Shown here piece after piece: positions 20,329 to 27,281 of a stretch of DNA of 41,531 nucleotides. The stretch's first letter is position 1. Each line of letters opens with the position of its first letter. The stretch is from Phycisphaeraceae bacterium (GTDB lineage Bacteria; Planctomycetota; Phycisphaerae; Phycisphaerales; Zrk34). The translations under genes and the position numbers were made by a program. The stretch is taken from positions 1 through 41,531 of the forward strand of contig JANQQT010000134.1 in assembly GCA_028284925.1 (NCBI GenBank), read 5' to 3'. A model generated the notes under the pieces. The model worked only from the letters and a program-made list of their open reading frames with translations. It searched no databases and was not told where the DNA came from.

Positions 20329-21678
20329 TTGGAATTAATAATGAATACAGGTAGATCGCATGTGAAGTGTGGGATGGTGTTTTTGTCCTGTTTGTTTTTC
20401 TTGTTTGGAACTGTGGGTTGTAGTTTCGGATCCAAGGGCTATCTGGCGTTAGGCCCGATGCTGGGGCACGTCAGCAGTACTAAAGCCCATATCTGGATTA
20501 AGGGTTCTACTCCGGGTATGGCGAGGGTCTTGATCGGGGAAAAATCTGATTTGTCAGATGGCCGACTCCAAGGCGCGCTTGAGTTGTCTGAAGACGGTGG
20601 AAAAATGGGGACGCTGACGGTAGAGGGGTTGAAGCCACAAACTCGGTATTACTATTCTGTACTTCTGAACGGGGGTGAGGTGACGGGGCAACCGTATGCG
20701 AGTTTTGTCACACCGATCACAGAAGGACAACCCACACGTATTCGTGTTGCCTTTTCATCCTGCTTCGGCCGTACGGGTGCGAATACCGCAGCAGGCTGGG
20801 GACAACTGGCAGCCAATGCCAAAGCGGATGTGATTCTCATGCTGGGTGACAATCATTATGCCGACTCGACCCAGCGCGCGAAACAGAGCAAGTTTTACTT
20901 TTCGCAACGTGATGTGTCCGGATTTCGTGCCGCCACGCGCGGCACGCCGAGTTACGGCATTTGGGATGATCATGATTACGGCCCGAATGATTCCGATCGA
21001 ACCGCGAAAGGCAAGGAGATTTCGCTTGAGACTTTCAAGATGCATTGGGCCAATCCGTCGTATGGTCAGTCAGATCATCCGGGTATTTATTCAACCTTTT
21101 TGAGAGGTAATATTCAGTTTGTCCTTCTGGATGATCGGTATTATCGCGACCCGAACCGTTCACCGGCCACACCCGCAAAAACACTGCTTGGGGTACGCCA
21201 AAAAGCCTGGCTTAAGGCAACATTGAAGCAGTCTGCCGCAAAAATCAAGCTTGTCGCTCTTGGCAGTGAATGGCAACTCAACGGTCACTCTGATTCGTAT
21301 ACATCATTCAAATCCGAGCAGAAGGAGATTCTTGATTTTCTGCGCGATGAAAAAATTGAGGGTGTGATTCTGTTGAGTGGTGATCGTCACTTTACCGGGG
21401 CATATCAGATACGGGGCCAAGTCATTGAAGTTACGGCCGGTCCTCTCGGTAGTCGTAACTATCCCACCAAGAACCTTCCCGATATGTTTATGAATCATGG
21501 TGAAGGTAAGTTGTATGCCGTATTGGATCTGGACACGCGGACCAGTCCTCCCAAAGTCGTTCTGGAAGTCCACCGAGCAGGTGACGGCGTTGTATACAAA
21601 CGAAATATCGCCTGGGGTGAAGTGAACGGACGACAACGCATCAAGCCCTTGCCGCTTGGTCTGGGCGGCAGGAAGTAA
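20329..21678 (+). CDS. PhoD-type alkaline phosphatase/phosphodiesterase, probable lipoprotein
   Basis: Product is 449 residues from TTG 20329 (or 445 from ATG 20341). The N-terminus has a basic start, a hydrophobic run (VFLSCLFFLFGTVG) and a cysteine, so it is probably a lipoprotein, though the residue at -3 is Thr rather than the usual Leu. A PhoD N-terminal Fn3-like domain (about 35-125, LGPMLGHVSSTKAHIWIKG) is followed by the metallophosphoesterase core: VAFSSCFG, LMLGDNHY, GIWDDHDYGPNDSD, FVLLDDRYYRD, LGSEWQLN and LLSGDRHFTG. These supply the metal-binding Asp, Asn and His ligands. PhoD enzymes release phosphate from phosphodiesters outside the cytoplasm. No Pho box was identified. Confidence 0.92.
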   Translation: MELIMNTGRSHVKCGMVFLSCLFFLFGTVGCSFGSKGYLALGPMLGHVSSTKAHIWIKGSTPGMARVLIGEKSDLSDGRLQGALELSEDGGKMGTLTVEGLKPQTRYYYSVLLNGGEVTGQPYASFVTPITEGQPTRIRVAFSSCFGRTGANTAAGWGQLAANAKADVILMLGDNHYADSTQRAKQSKFYFSQRDVSGFRAATRGTPSYGIWDDHDYGPNDSDRTAKGKEISLETFKMHWANPSYGQSDHPGIYSTFLRGNIQFVLLDDRYYRDPNRSPATPAKTLLGVRQKAWLKATLKQSAAKIKLVALGSEWQLNGHSDSYTSFKSEQKEILDFLRDEKIEGVILLSGDRHFTGAYQIRGQVIEVTAGPLGSRNYPTKNLPDMFMNHGEGKLYAVLDLDTRTSPPKVVLEVHRAGDGVVYKRNIAWGEVNGRQRIKPLPLGLGGRK

Positions 21679-21826
21679 CACTTTCTCACTCTAGAGATTG
21701 AACTAAATGGTCAAATTGATCAAACGGTTGAACGATCAGCCGTGAGTGGATCGTTATGTTTCAGGTCCGGGACTAATGGTTTGTTCCTTCGGACGTGTAT
21801 GGTTGTATTGGGTATAGGAGCATGAC

Positions 21827-22123
21827 ATGGCGACGTTTATAGGTTTACTCAAATTCACGGTGAAGGGAGCTGAGGATTATCGGGAGAGTCCTGATCGGGA
21901 ACGACAATTTGCAGCGACTGCCGAGGGTAAGGGGTTGAGCAATATCCTCGCCTACTGGACCATCGGGTCTTACGATGGCGTCCTGCTGTTTGATGCGGAA
22001 AATGATGAGACGGCGTCGCGTGCCATGCTGGAATTGGCGGGCGAGGGGTATGTTTCTGTAGAAGCCCTGATGCGAGCTTTCAATCAGACTGAATTCTCCA
22101 GCGTCATTGGAAGCGTGGGCTAA
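21827..22123 (+). CDS. GYD domain protein
   Basis: Product is 98 residues. It matches the small GYD family in length and pattern: an opening strand FIGLLKFT, then YRESPDRERQFAATAEGKG, YWTIGSYDGVLLFDAEND and a final TEFSSVI. The family's name motif appears as GSYDGV. These are small alpha/beta ferredoxin-like proteins, probably cytoplasmic, without an established function. AGGAG lies 6 bases before the ATG. Confidence 0.85.
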   Translation: MATFIGLLKFTVKGAEDYRESPDRERQFAATAEGKGLSNILAYWTIGSYDGVLLFDAENDETASRAMLELAGEGYVSVEALMRAFNQTEFSSVIGSVG

Positions 22124-22221
22124 AACGAAGGCATCCGAGTGGTTGGGAGAATCTGGCCGAGAGGTCTATGGGCAGATCCGGTCCTAGCTACAGATGCAGG
22201 GGATATGTAGGGACAAAGCCC

Positions 22222-22728
22222 TCAAATTCGTATGCCTGCGGTTGATGACGTTTGGGGCGCCCGTTGCCATGTTCGAGATTTGTAGGCAGGTATGGGGGAA
22301 GATTTCAGGAGCAGGGCCGTCTCAATGGCACTGAGGAGGTCTTCCCGGTCGCAGGGTCGCAGGAATACCGCGGAGGCGAGTGAGGCCAACTTGAGGAGGT
22401 TGGAGGGGTGAGTGTTGGCGCCTGCCAGAGCGATGACGGGAATGTCGCCGGCGATGTGTTTGACAGCCGCAAGATCTGCCGTGGCCGTAGGCATGTGGCT
22501 GGGGACGCTGATAATGATACATCCGGTTTGTTCGACGTTTAGGTCGTTGCCCATGCTGGTAAGGCTTGGGCTGAGCCGGGCAACTCGATTCTTATTGGAC
22601 GTGATCCTGCAAAGATGTTGTCCGAGTTCCCAACATCGTGAGACAACGTGAACGACACTTGGAGTTGGATTGAGATCATCCTTGGGTTTTGTAGGTTCAA
22701 TACGATAAACGGGTAAAACTGGAGTCAT
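22222..22728 (-). CDS. Degenerate FixJ-type response-regulator receiver domain
   Basis: From ATG 22728 the product is 168 residues; the frame continues upstream to 22947 through a low-complexity polar stretch that may not be translated. Residues about 24-142 align by eye with FixJ/NtrC receivers: the opening strand VVHVVSRC, the central strand CIIISVPSHMP, DIPVIALAGANT, and VFLRPCDREDLLSAIETALL. The residues required for phosphorylation are replaced: the acidic pair (usually DD) reads S30-R31-C32, the acceptor Asp is S74, the Thr/Ser is A102, and the Lys of the KP pair is R124. No output domain follows. It lies 119 bases downstream of the GlcE-like gene on the same strand. It is probably a pseudo-receiver that signals without phosphorylation, or a decaying gene. 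Confidence 0.6.
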   Translation of the reverse strand: MTPVLPVYRIEPTKPKDDLNPTPSVVHVVSRCWELGQHLCRITSNKNRVARLSPSLTSMGNDLNVEQTGCIIISVPSHMPTATADLAAVKHIAGDIPVIALAGANTHPSNLLKLASLASAVFLRPCDREDLLSAIETALLLKSSPIPAYKSRTWQRAPQTSSTAGIRI

Positions 22729-23066
22729 CACTTCATTTCCATCATGATGGCGCACCATGTCAACATGTCGGGGTCGACCGGTAGTTGGTGTGCCGGCAGG
22801 TTTCTGATTTTTCTCCGGGCATTCTTTTCGGTCACTTTGGCTCCGCGAGGCATTTTGGAGGTTATCTCCCGTGTTCTTTTGTGGGCCGGTGTTCATTGAT
22901 CCAATCGGCAGGCTCGTTATGGAGTGGGATTGCCTTACATCATACATTACGATTGGAATGTCAAGATGTGATTAGCGTCACGGCAAATTTGCGCGAAGTT
23001 TGCCGATTTACCTATGCCCCATGTCCCAATAATCCTGAAAAGCGAGTTTATCGTGTTCATGTTTTT

Positions 23067-24269
23067 TTAGTAAAACCGTCCAGGATTGAGGATATTTGCC
23101 GGGTCCATTGCAGCTTTCAGGCGTTTTTGCAGGTCGAGATCAGGGGAGTCCGGCCAGCAGACCTGAATCTCAGGCGCGTTGTTGGGGCGTCGAATCCAGA
23201 GGAGGAATCCAGAATCCCGGATCCGGTTTTTCAGGAAGGAGTTAAATGAAGTTGCATCTTCTATGCTCCAATCACCTCCTACGTGAATCTGGCCGTGTGT
23301 TGGTACAGCGTCGATTGCATAGAAGTTACTGATGGAGTGCGAAATCTCGGAGACAATCTGCCCTGTATTTGCAGGTGGCACGACGATCTTGACTAACCCG
23401 GTGACGGTTTCTCTCCATGCGTGGCGATCCATACGTAATCGTTCGTTCTGTGCATAGCTGTGAATTTCGCCTGCATCAATTGATGTGTCTAAGGATGCAA
23501 CGCTGTATTTGCTGATCCATCTTTTCAATGCATCGCACCCGACGCGGCAGGCGATTTCTGTTCCTGCATAGCCAATAAGAGCCGTTGGTACAACATTGTT
23601 TCCAGTGGTGTGTATTATGACATCCACGTAATAGGGCACGGCATCTCCGAGAAGTAAGTCTGTCATGGCCTGTTCCAATGTGCCGAGATCCGCATTGGAA
23701 ATGGCTACCTCCTGTACGCATTCGGGGATGGGGTAGGTGCGTAGGATTGCATGGGATATCAGGCCAAGAATATTGCCATTGCCGACCATACAGCGGCTGA
23801 CATCGTAGCCAGCGACATTCTTGACTGTGCGACCGCCGACCGTGATCAATTCACCTGCCGACGAGACGTACCCCAAGCCTAGGAGCAGATCCTTTACCGA
23901 ACCGTGAGACGTTCTGAGCGGGCCAAAGGTATTGTGAGCGATGATATCGGCTACGGTCTGATCTGCGGCGGCGTCCAGCGGCAGGTATTGATTCTTTGAA
24001 GCGAGTTCGTGTTGTAGGTCGACAAAACGCGTGGCTGGGAGAGCTCTGACGGTCATATCCGGTACCCAGTGGTCTGTAATTCCCGATGGTGGGGAAATGT
24101 GGACGAATTCCGATTTTGGGGGATTTCCGAAGGAGCAATGGGTGCCGTAATCGGCAAGGATTTGATTGGAACTGGACGCTTCGCGTATCCAAGACGCATA
24201 TTCTTCAACATTTGTCGCAGACTGGACGGATTGTGCCTCGACGGACTGGATCTTGAATTGGGGCGTCAT
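23067..24269 (-). CDS. glcE: GlcE-like FAD-binding oxidoreductase (glycolate oxidase subunit)
   Basis: Product is 400 residues. The FAD-binding PCMH-type domain is visible from about residue 90: LPLDAAADQTVADIIAHNTFGP, LRTSHGSVKDLLLGL, and the diagnostic GGRTVKNVAGYDVSRCMVG, GNGNILGLISHAILR. The end, MDPANILNPGRFY, is typical of GlcD/GlcE-type flavoproteins. GlcE works with GlcD and the iron-sulfur protein GlcF to oxidise glycolate to glyoxylate and pass electrons to the chain. Neither partner is adjacent, so the symbol rests on motif resemblance; other FAD-linked oxidases remain possible. It is divergent from the tatA genes. Confidence 0.82.
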   Translation of the reverse strand: MTPQFKIQSVEAQSVQSATNVEEYASWIREASSSNQILADYGTHCSFGNPPKSEFVHISPPSGITDHWVPDMTVRALPATRFVDLQHELASKNQYLPLDAAADQTVADIIAHNTFGPLRTSHGSVKDLLLGLGYVSSAGELITVGGRTVKNVAGYDVSRCMVGNGNILGLISHAILRTYPIPECVQEVAISNADLGTLEQAMTDLLLGDAVPYYVDVIIHTTGNNVVPTALIGYAGTEIACRVGCDALKRWISKYSVASLDTSIDAGEIHSYAQNERLRMDRHAWRETVTGLVKIVVPPANTGQIVSEISHSISNFYAIDAVPTHGQIHVGGDWSIEDATSFNSFLKNRIRDSGFLLWIRRPNNAPEIQVCWPDSPDLDLQKRLKAAMDPANILNPGRFY

Positions 24270-24453
24270 GGCGGATTATTCGCAGGCGCATGCAACTCGG
24301 CTAATTGGCGTGAATCATTGTTTTTGGGATAAAATCCCGAACGTTGGTCGGCGGAATCTGGTAGAATCAGGGGGTAAGTCAACCTAGACTACAACACTAC
24401 TATATGCGTATGAATTCGGATTGGATTCGCAACGCGGAAATGAGAGGCTTAGC

Positions 24454-24702
24454 ATGGAATTTTCTTCGACATTAGCGGCGTTTTTTGGTCTTCCCGGCGG
24501 TTACGAGTGGTTAATTATTCTGGTCGTGGCATTGTTGATTTTCGGTAAGCGTTTGCCGGAAGTTGGCCGTTCTTTGGGCAAGAGCATTGTGGAATTCAAA
24601 AAAGGCGTGAAGGGTGTCAAGGAAGAGGTCGCCGAGGTGGATGCTGATATTGAGCATGCCGCAATTGAGAAAAAAGACGAGACGCCGCAACTGCCGGCGT
24701 AA
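24454..24702 (+). CDS. tatA: Twin-arginine translocase subunit TatA, copy 1
   Basis: Product is 82 residues from ATG 24454, preferred to the in-frame TTG at 24421 because GAGAGG sits just upstream. It has the TatA/TatE architecture: a short N-terminal segment, one membrane helix (EWLIILVVALLIFG), the FGKRLPE hinge, and a conserved amphipathic helix VGRSLGKSIVEFKKG, then a charged tail. TatA forms the pore that exports folded proteins with twin-arginine signals. The next gene, 11 bases downstream, is a near copy. Confidence 0.93.
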   Translation: MEFSSTLAAFFGLPGGYEWLIILVVALLIFGKRLPEVGRSLGKSIVEFKKGVKGVKEEVAEVDADIEHAAIEKKDETPQLPA

Positions 24703-24713
24703 GAGAATAATTC

Positions 24714-25058
24714 ATGACACACAATTTCATAGCATTTTTCGGTCTGCCCGGCGGATACGAATGGATCATCATACTGGTGGTGGCGTTGTTGATATTCGGC
24801 AAGCGACTGCCGGAGGTGGGGCGGTCGTTGGGTAAAGGGATTGTGGAATTCAAGAAGGGGATCAAAGGTGTGAAGGAAGAGATAGATGAGGTGGATCAGG
24901 AGGTGGATGACGCTGCATATCGTGCAGAGACTGAGGAGCCGGCGAAGATCGAATCCAAAACGGAACCCGATAAAGCGTTAGAAGGCGGCGGGGCAGGTGA
25001 TGCGACAGGTGAACGGATCAGCAGCGCGTATGATCCTAAACCTGTGGAAGAAAAGTAG
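24714..25058 (+). CDS. tatA: Twin-arginine translocase subunit TatA, copy 2
   Basis: Product is 114 residues. It has the same membrane helix and amphipathic helix as the preceding gene, differing in only a few positions over the first 50 residues (FFGLPGGYEWIIILVV; VGRSLGKGIVEFKKG), but a longer acidic tail (about residues 58-114). It could be TatA or a TatB-like specialisation; the sequence does not distinguish them. The 11-base spacing indicates co-transcription. TatC, which completes the translocase, is not nearby. Confidence 0.9.
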   Translation: MTHNFIAFFGLPGGYEWIIILVVALLIFGKRLPEVGRSLGKGIVEFKKGIKGVKEEIDEVDQEVDDAAYRAETEEPAKIESKTEPDKALEGGGAGDATGERISSAYDPKPVEEK

Positions 25059-25095
25059 TGACTCAATGATTAAGGTTGATATTTGGTGGGTGGGC

Positions 25096-25123
25096 TTGAT
25101 TTTTTCGGGGAGGGGTATATCTT
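25096..25123 (+). promoter_or_regulatory. Putative tRNA promoter
   Basis: TTGATT (25096-25101) and TATCTT (25118-25123) are separated by 16 bases and end 11 bases before the tRNA. Each box matches the sigma-70 consensus at 4 of 6 positions. Confidence 0.4.
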
Positions 25124-25134
25124 CAAGAACAATC

Positions 25135-25208
25135 GGGCGATTAGCTCAGTTGGCTAGAGCGCTCCCCTCACACGGGAGAGGTCGTTGGTTCAAGTCCAAT
25201 ATCGCCCA
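25135..25208 (+). tRNA. tRNA-Val (CAC)
   Basis: A full cloverleaf can be drawn over 74 bases: acceptor GGGCGAT/ATCGCCC (7 bp), D stem GCTC/GAGC, anticodon stem CTCCC/GGGAG with loop CTCACAC (anticodon CAC, reading GUG valine codons), a 5-base variable loop, and T arm GTTGG-TTCAAGT-CCAAT. The 3' CCA is not encoded. A strong terminator follows. Remnants of a tyrosine recombinase lie about 120 bases downstream, so this gene is a likely integration site. Confidence 0.95.
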
Positions 25209-25219
25209 CTTCTTTTTCA

Positions 25220-25266
25220 CGCCGAAACCCCGCATTTACAAGGGGTTACGGCGTTTTTTGTTTTTT
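25220..25266 (+). terminator. Rho-independent terminator after the tRNA
   Basis: The stem pairs cgccg with cggcg and aacccc with ggggtt around loop gcatttacaa, and runs straight into TTTTTTGTTTTTT. This is a strong intrinsic terminator signature. Confidence 0.9.
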
Positions 25267-25326
25267 CCGTTTAGGACATCGTAAGACACGAAAAGATATC
25301 AAATGACATCACTTTGGTATCCAAGC

Positions 25327-25557
25327 TCATGCCGCGGTCGTGTTCACATCCGAATCGTCGACCAATTTTTCGATCGCATCGTGAAGATTATTCAGCAGCA
25401 ATCGGTACCGCGTATACACCCTGAGTGTCAGGTTGTAGTCGGTGTGGCGCATCAGTTTCACCGCCAGTTCAAACGGCACCTTGTTCATCGCCAGGTGCGT
25501 GCAGAACGTGACGCGAAGACATTTGCGATCCACATGGGTGATTGCGTATATTTTCAA
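25327..25557 (-). pseudogene. Tyrosine recombinase/integrase C-terminal fragment
   Basis: The 76 codons keep the C-terminal part of a phage-type integrase catalytic domain: CLRVTFCTHLAMNKVPF (box II Arg), VKLMRHTDYNLT (the RH pair) and RVYTRYRL (catalytic Tyr). The family pattern is HxLR...RH...Y. The first His of HxLR is replaced by Lys, and the N-terminal two-thirds of a normal integrase (about 300-400 residues) is missing. Upstream it abuts a broken NTPase in a different frame. Its place just beyond the tRNA-Val gene supports an old integration event. Confidence 0.8.
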
Positions 25558-26534
25558 GAACGTGCAGGTTGTGACTAAGCGGACCTAAGAGACTATCGGT
25601 CTTCTCATAAGAAAGTGCTTCAGCGTTTGTGATGTTGTCAAGAACCAGCAGGATGCGACCAAAACCCTCGGACTACGATCGCAGGCAATCAAGAATCGCC
25701 GAGATATGTTTGTCGGCTGCCATACGCTGGTCGTCATCGATGTCCTTGCCAAAAACGTCATCAAGAACCAGCAATGTTTCCATAGTCGTACTCTTGCCTT
25801 CGAACGAAATGAGATACCGTCCGAATGAGTAGTAATTCTCTGCGGCATGGGTGTAAATGATCGCAAGCTCCGTCATTCCCATGCCTCCGAGGCCGTGGAC
25901 GCCGCAGAAGACACTGGTTTACCGGGCGCGGGGATTCTTGATGAGATTCACCATCTCATCGAATCGCCCTGTAAAACGTTTGTTGTGGGGGAGATGGCGT
26001 CTGGTCGACTAGTTCGAGGCTGGGTCACTTTCGGGTGCGTAATCGAATGTCCGGTCATCCAGTTAAACTATAAGCGAAGCTCCTTCTTGATATCGATCAG
26101 GTAAGACTTGTTTCTTGCCGCAGCTGAATCAGGGTTGTCGATACGGCTCATAAGCCTTCCCTAGACATCGGCGAGATCAATGAGTAAAGATTGATTGCCG
26201 GTTAGGATCTCGTTCGATTCCGATCGAGCATCTTCTGCTATCACCAGTAGTTCTCTGACCTTTTCAATATCCAGACCGGCGATTCCCTTGGACTTTTCCC
26301 TGACGACTTTTCTGAAGTATTAACCCAGTGCGCAATTTTGTGCCTTGAGAATAGCTCGAAGGGGCCTGGTGAAGTGGGCTTACTGCTTTTGTCGATGACG
26401 GACTGCAATGTAAGACCCATGCCTACGCCAGCCCAAAGAAAATATGCAAGCGGACCAGACGCGACGATTGTGAAACCGAACGCAAGCGGCGTGGCGAGAT
26501 TGAACACGTTTTTCGCGAATGACTTTAGATTCAT
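25550..26534 (-). pseudogene. Broken STAND (NB-ARC-type) NTPase
   Basis: The gene begins with ATG 26534 behind a good AGGAGG and encodes a short hydrophobic N-terminus (NVFNLATPLAFGFTIVAS...). It is then carried through three reading frames: the start frame, one with GLDIEKVRELLVIAEDARSE (with an in-frame TAG), and one with the NTPase core. In the core, LPHNKRFTGRFDEM is the usual entry of NB-ARC/TPR proteins. The P-loop region reads GVHGLGGMGMTELA, with Met in place of the essential Walker A Lys, and LLVLDN is Walker B. In-frame stops occur at 25919-25921 and 25673-25675. Sequence after LHVLENI is lost and replaced by the integrase fragment. Intact relatives are signal-sensing NTPases, several of them phage-defence proteins. 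Confidence 0.75.
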
Positions 26535-27281
26535 AGTTCAGATCCCTCCTGCGAGTATTTCGAACGAGCTAGAATTACGACCGATTCTGCTGTTGCTTCA
26601 TGCGCCAGGCTTTATTGTATGATCTGACGATTCCAGATTGACGCTGGCGCATAGAGTATTTGGGGACTGGCTCTTGTTGTGAGCTCGCCCAGGCGAACTG
26701 GTTGTTGCTAGTGGCTTACGATTATGAAGATTCATCCAGGCGCTTTGACTTAAGGCTGCCATAGATCGAACGTGTTTCATTAGCTTTCGTTGTGCCAAGA
26801 AAAATAACCTTGACTTGCGAATCGATGGGACGGTCAATGTTTGCGAGGTTAGTCATGCGTGGCGTGTGCATGTGTATTGTCATGCGCCGCAAACATAAAA
26901 TTATCGGTAAAATTGTGTATTTAGGTATTGACACTGACATTAGATTATGTCATACTAGCCGCAAATCGATCGGGACCTTCAAATACAGGACGGGCCAGAA
27001 AACCTAAATATGCAAGACAGACAGGGCCAAGATACCACGTCTACGGGTAGGTACACCGATCAACAACCTTAGGTGAGCGACAGCTCGTCAAGTTGCCGAC
27101 TTTATTAAGCGATTTGACTAGCGTTATCATGTGCTGTCTGTTTATCTCAGGTTGGTTTAAGTCTAATAAATTCCTTAGTTTGTGCGACTAAATGGATGGA
27201 GTTAGTCGGCTGCAACTCGCTTTATTCGAATGGCGAATTGCGGAGAGATGTTGTTATGCAACCTTAAATTGGAGATTGGCC
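26535..27281. other. Gene-poor stretch with the RHS gene leader
   Basis: No convincing gene is seen between the broken NTPase start and the RHS gene. A minus-strand frame at 26722-26940 includes SQVKVIFLGTTKANETR and RLDESS, faintly like the opening of some NTPase-associated effector domains, but this is too weak to annotate. The right half forms a long leader (about 320 bases) between a predicted promoter near 26928-26956 and the RHS start. Confidence 0.5.
26928..26956 (+). promoter_or_regulatory. Putative sigma-70 promoter for the RHS island
   Basis: A perfect -35 TTGACA (26928-26933), a 17-base spacer and CATACT (26951-26956, 4 of 6 to TATAAT) lie upstream of the RHS gene on its strand. 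Confidence 0.5.

Noticed and set aside
26241-26534. Stand-alone small membrane protein
   Set aside because: Despite a good ribosome binding site, reading on through frame changes leads into the STAND NTPase core, so it is better read as the start of that pseudogene.
26722-26940. Minus-strand frame with a faint effector-domain-like opening
   Set aside because: The similarity covers only about 30 residues, there is no ribosome binding site, and the surrounding DNA is decayed; reported only within the gene-poor stretch.
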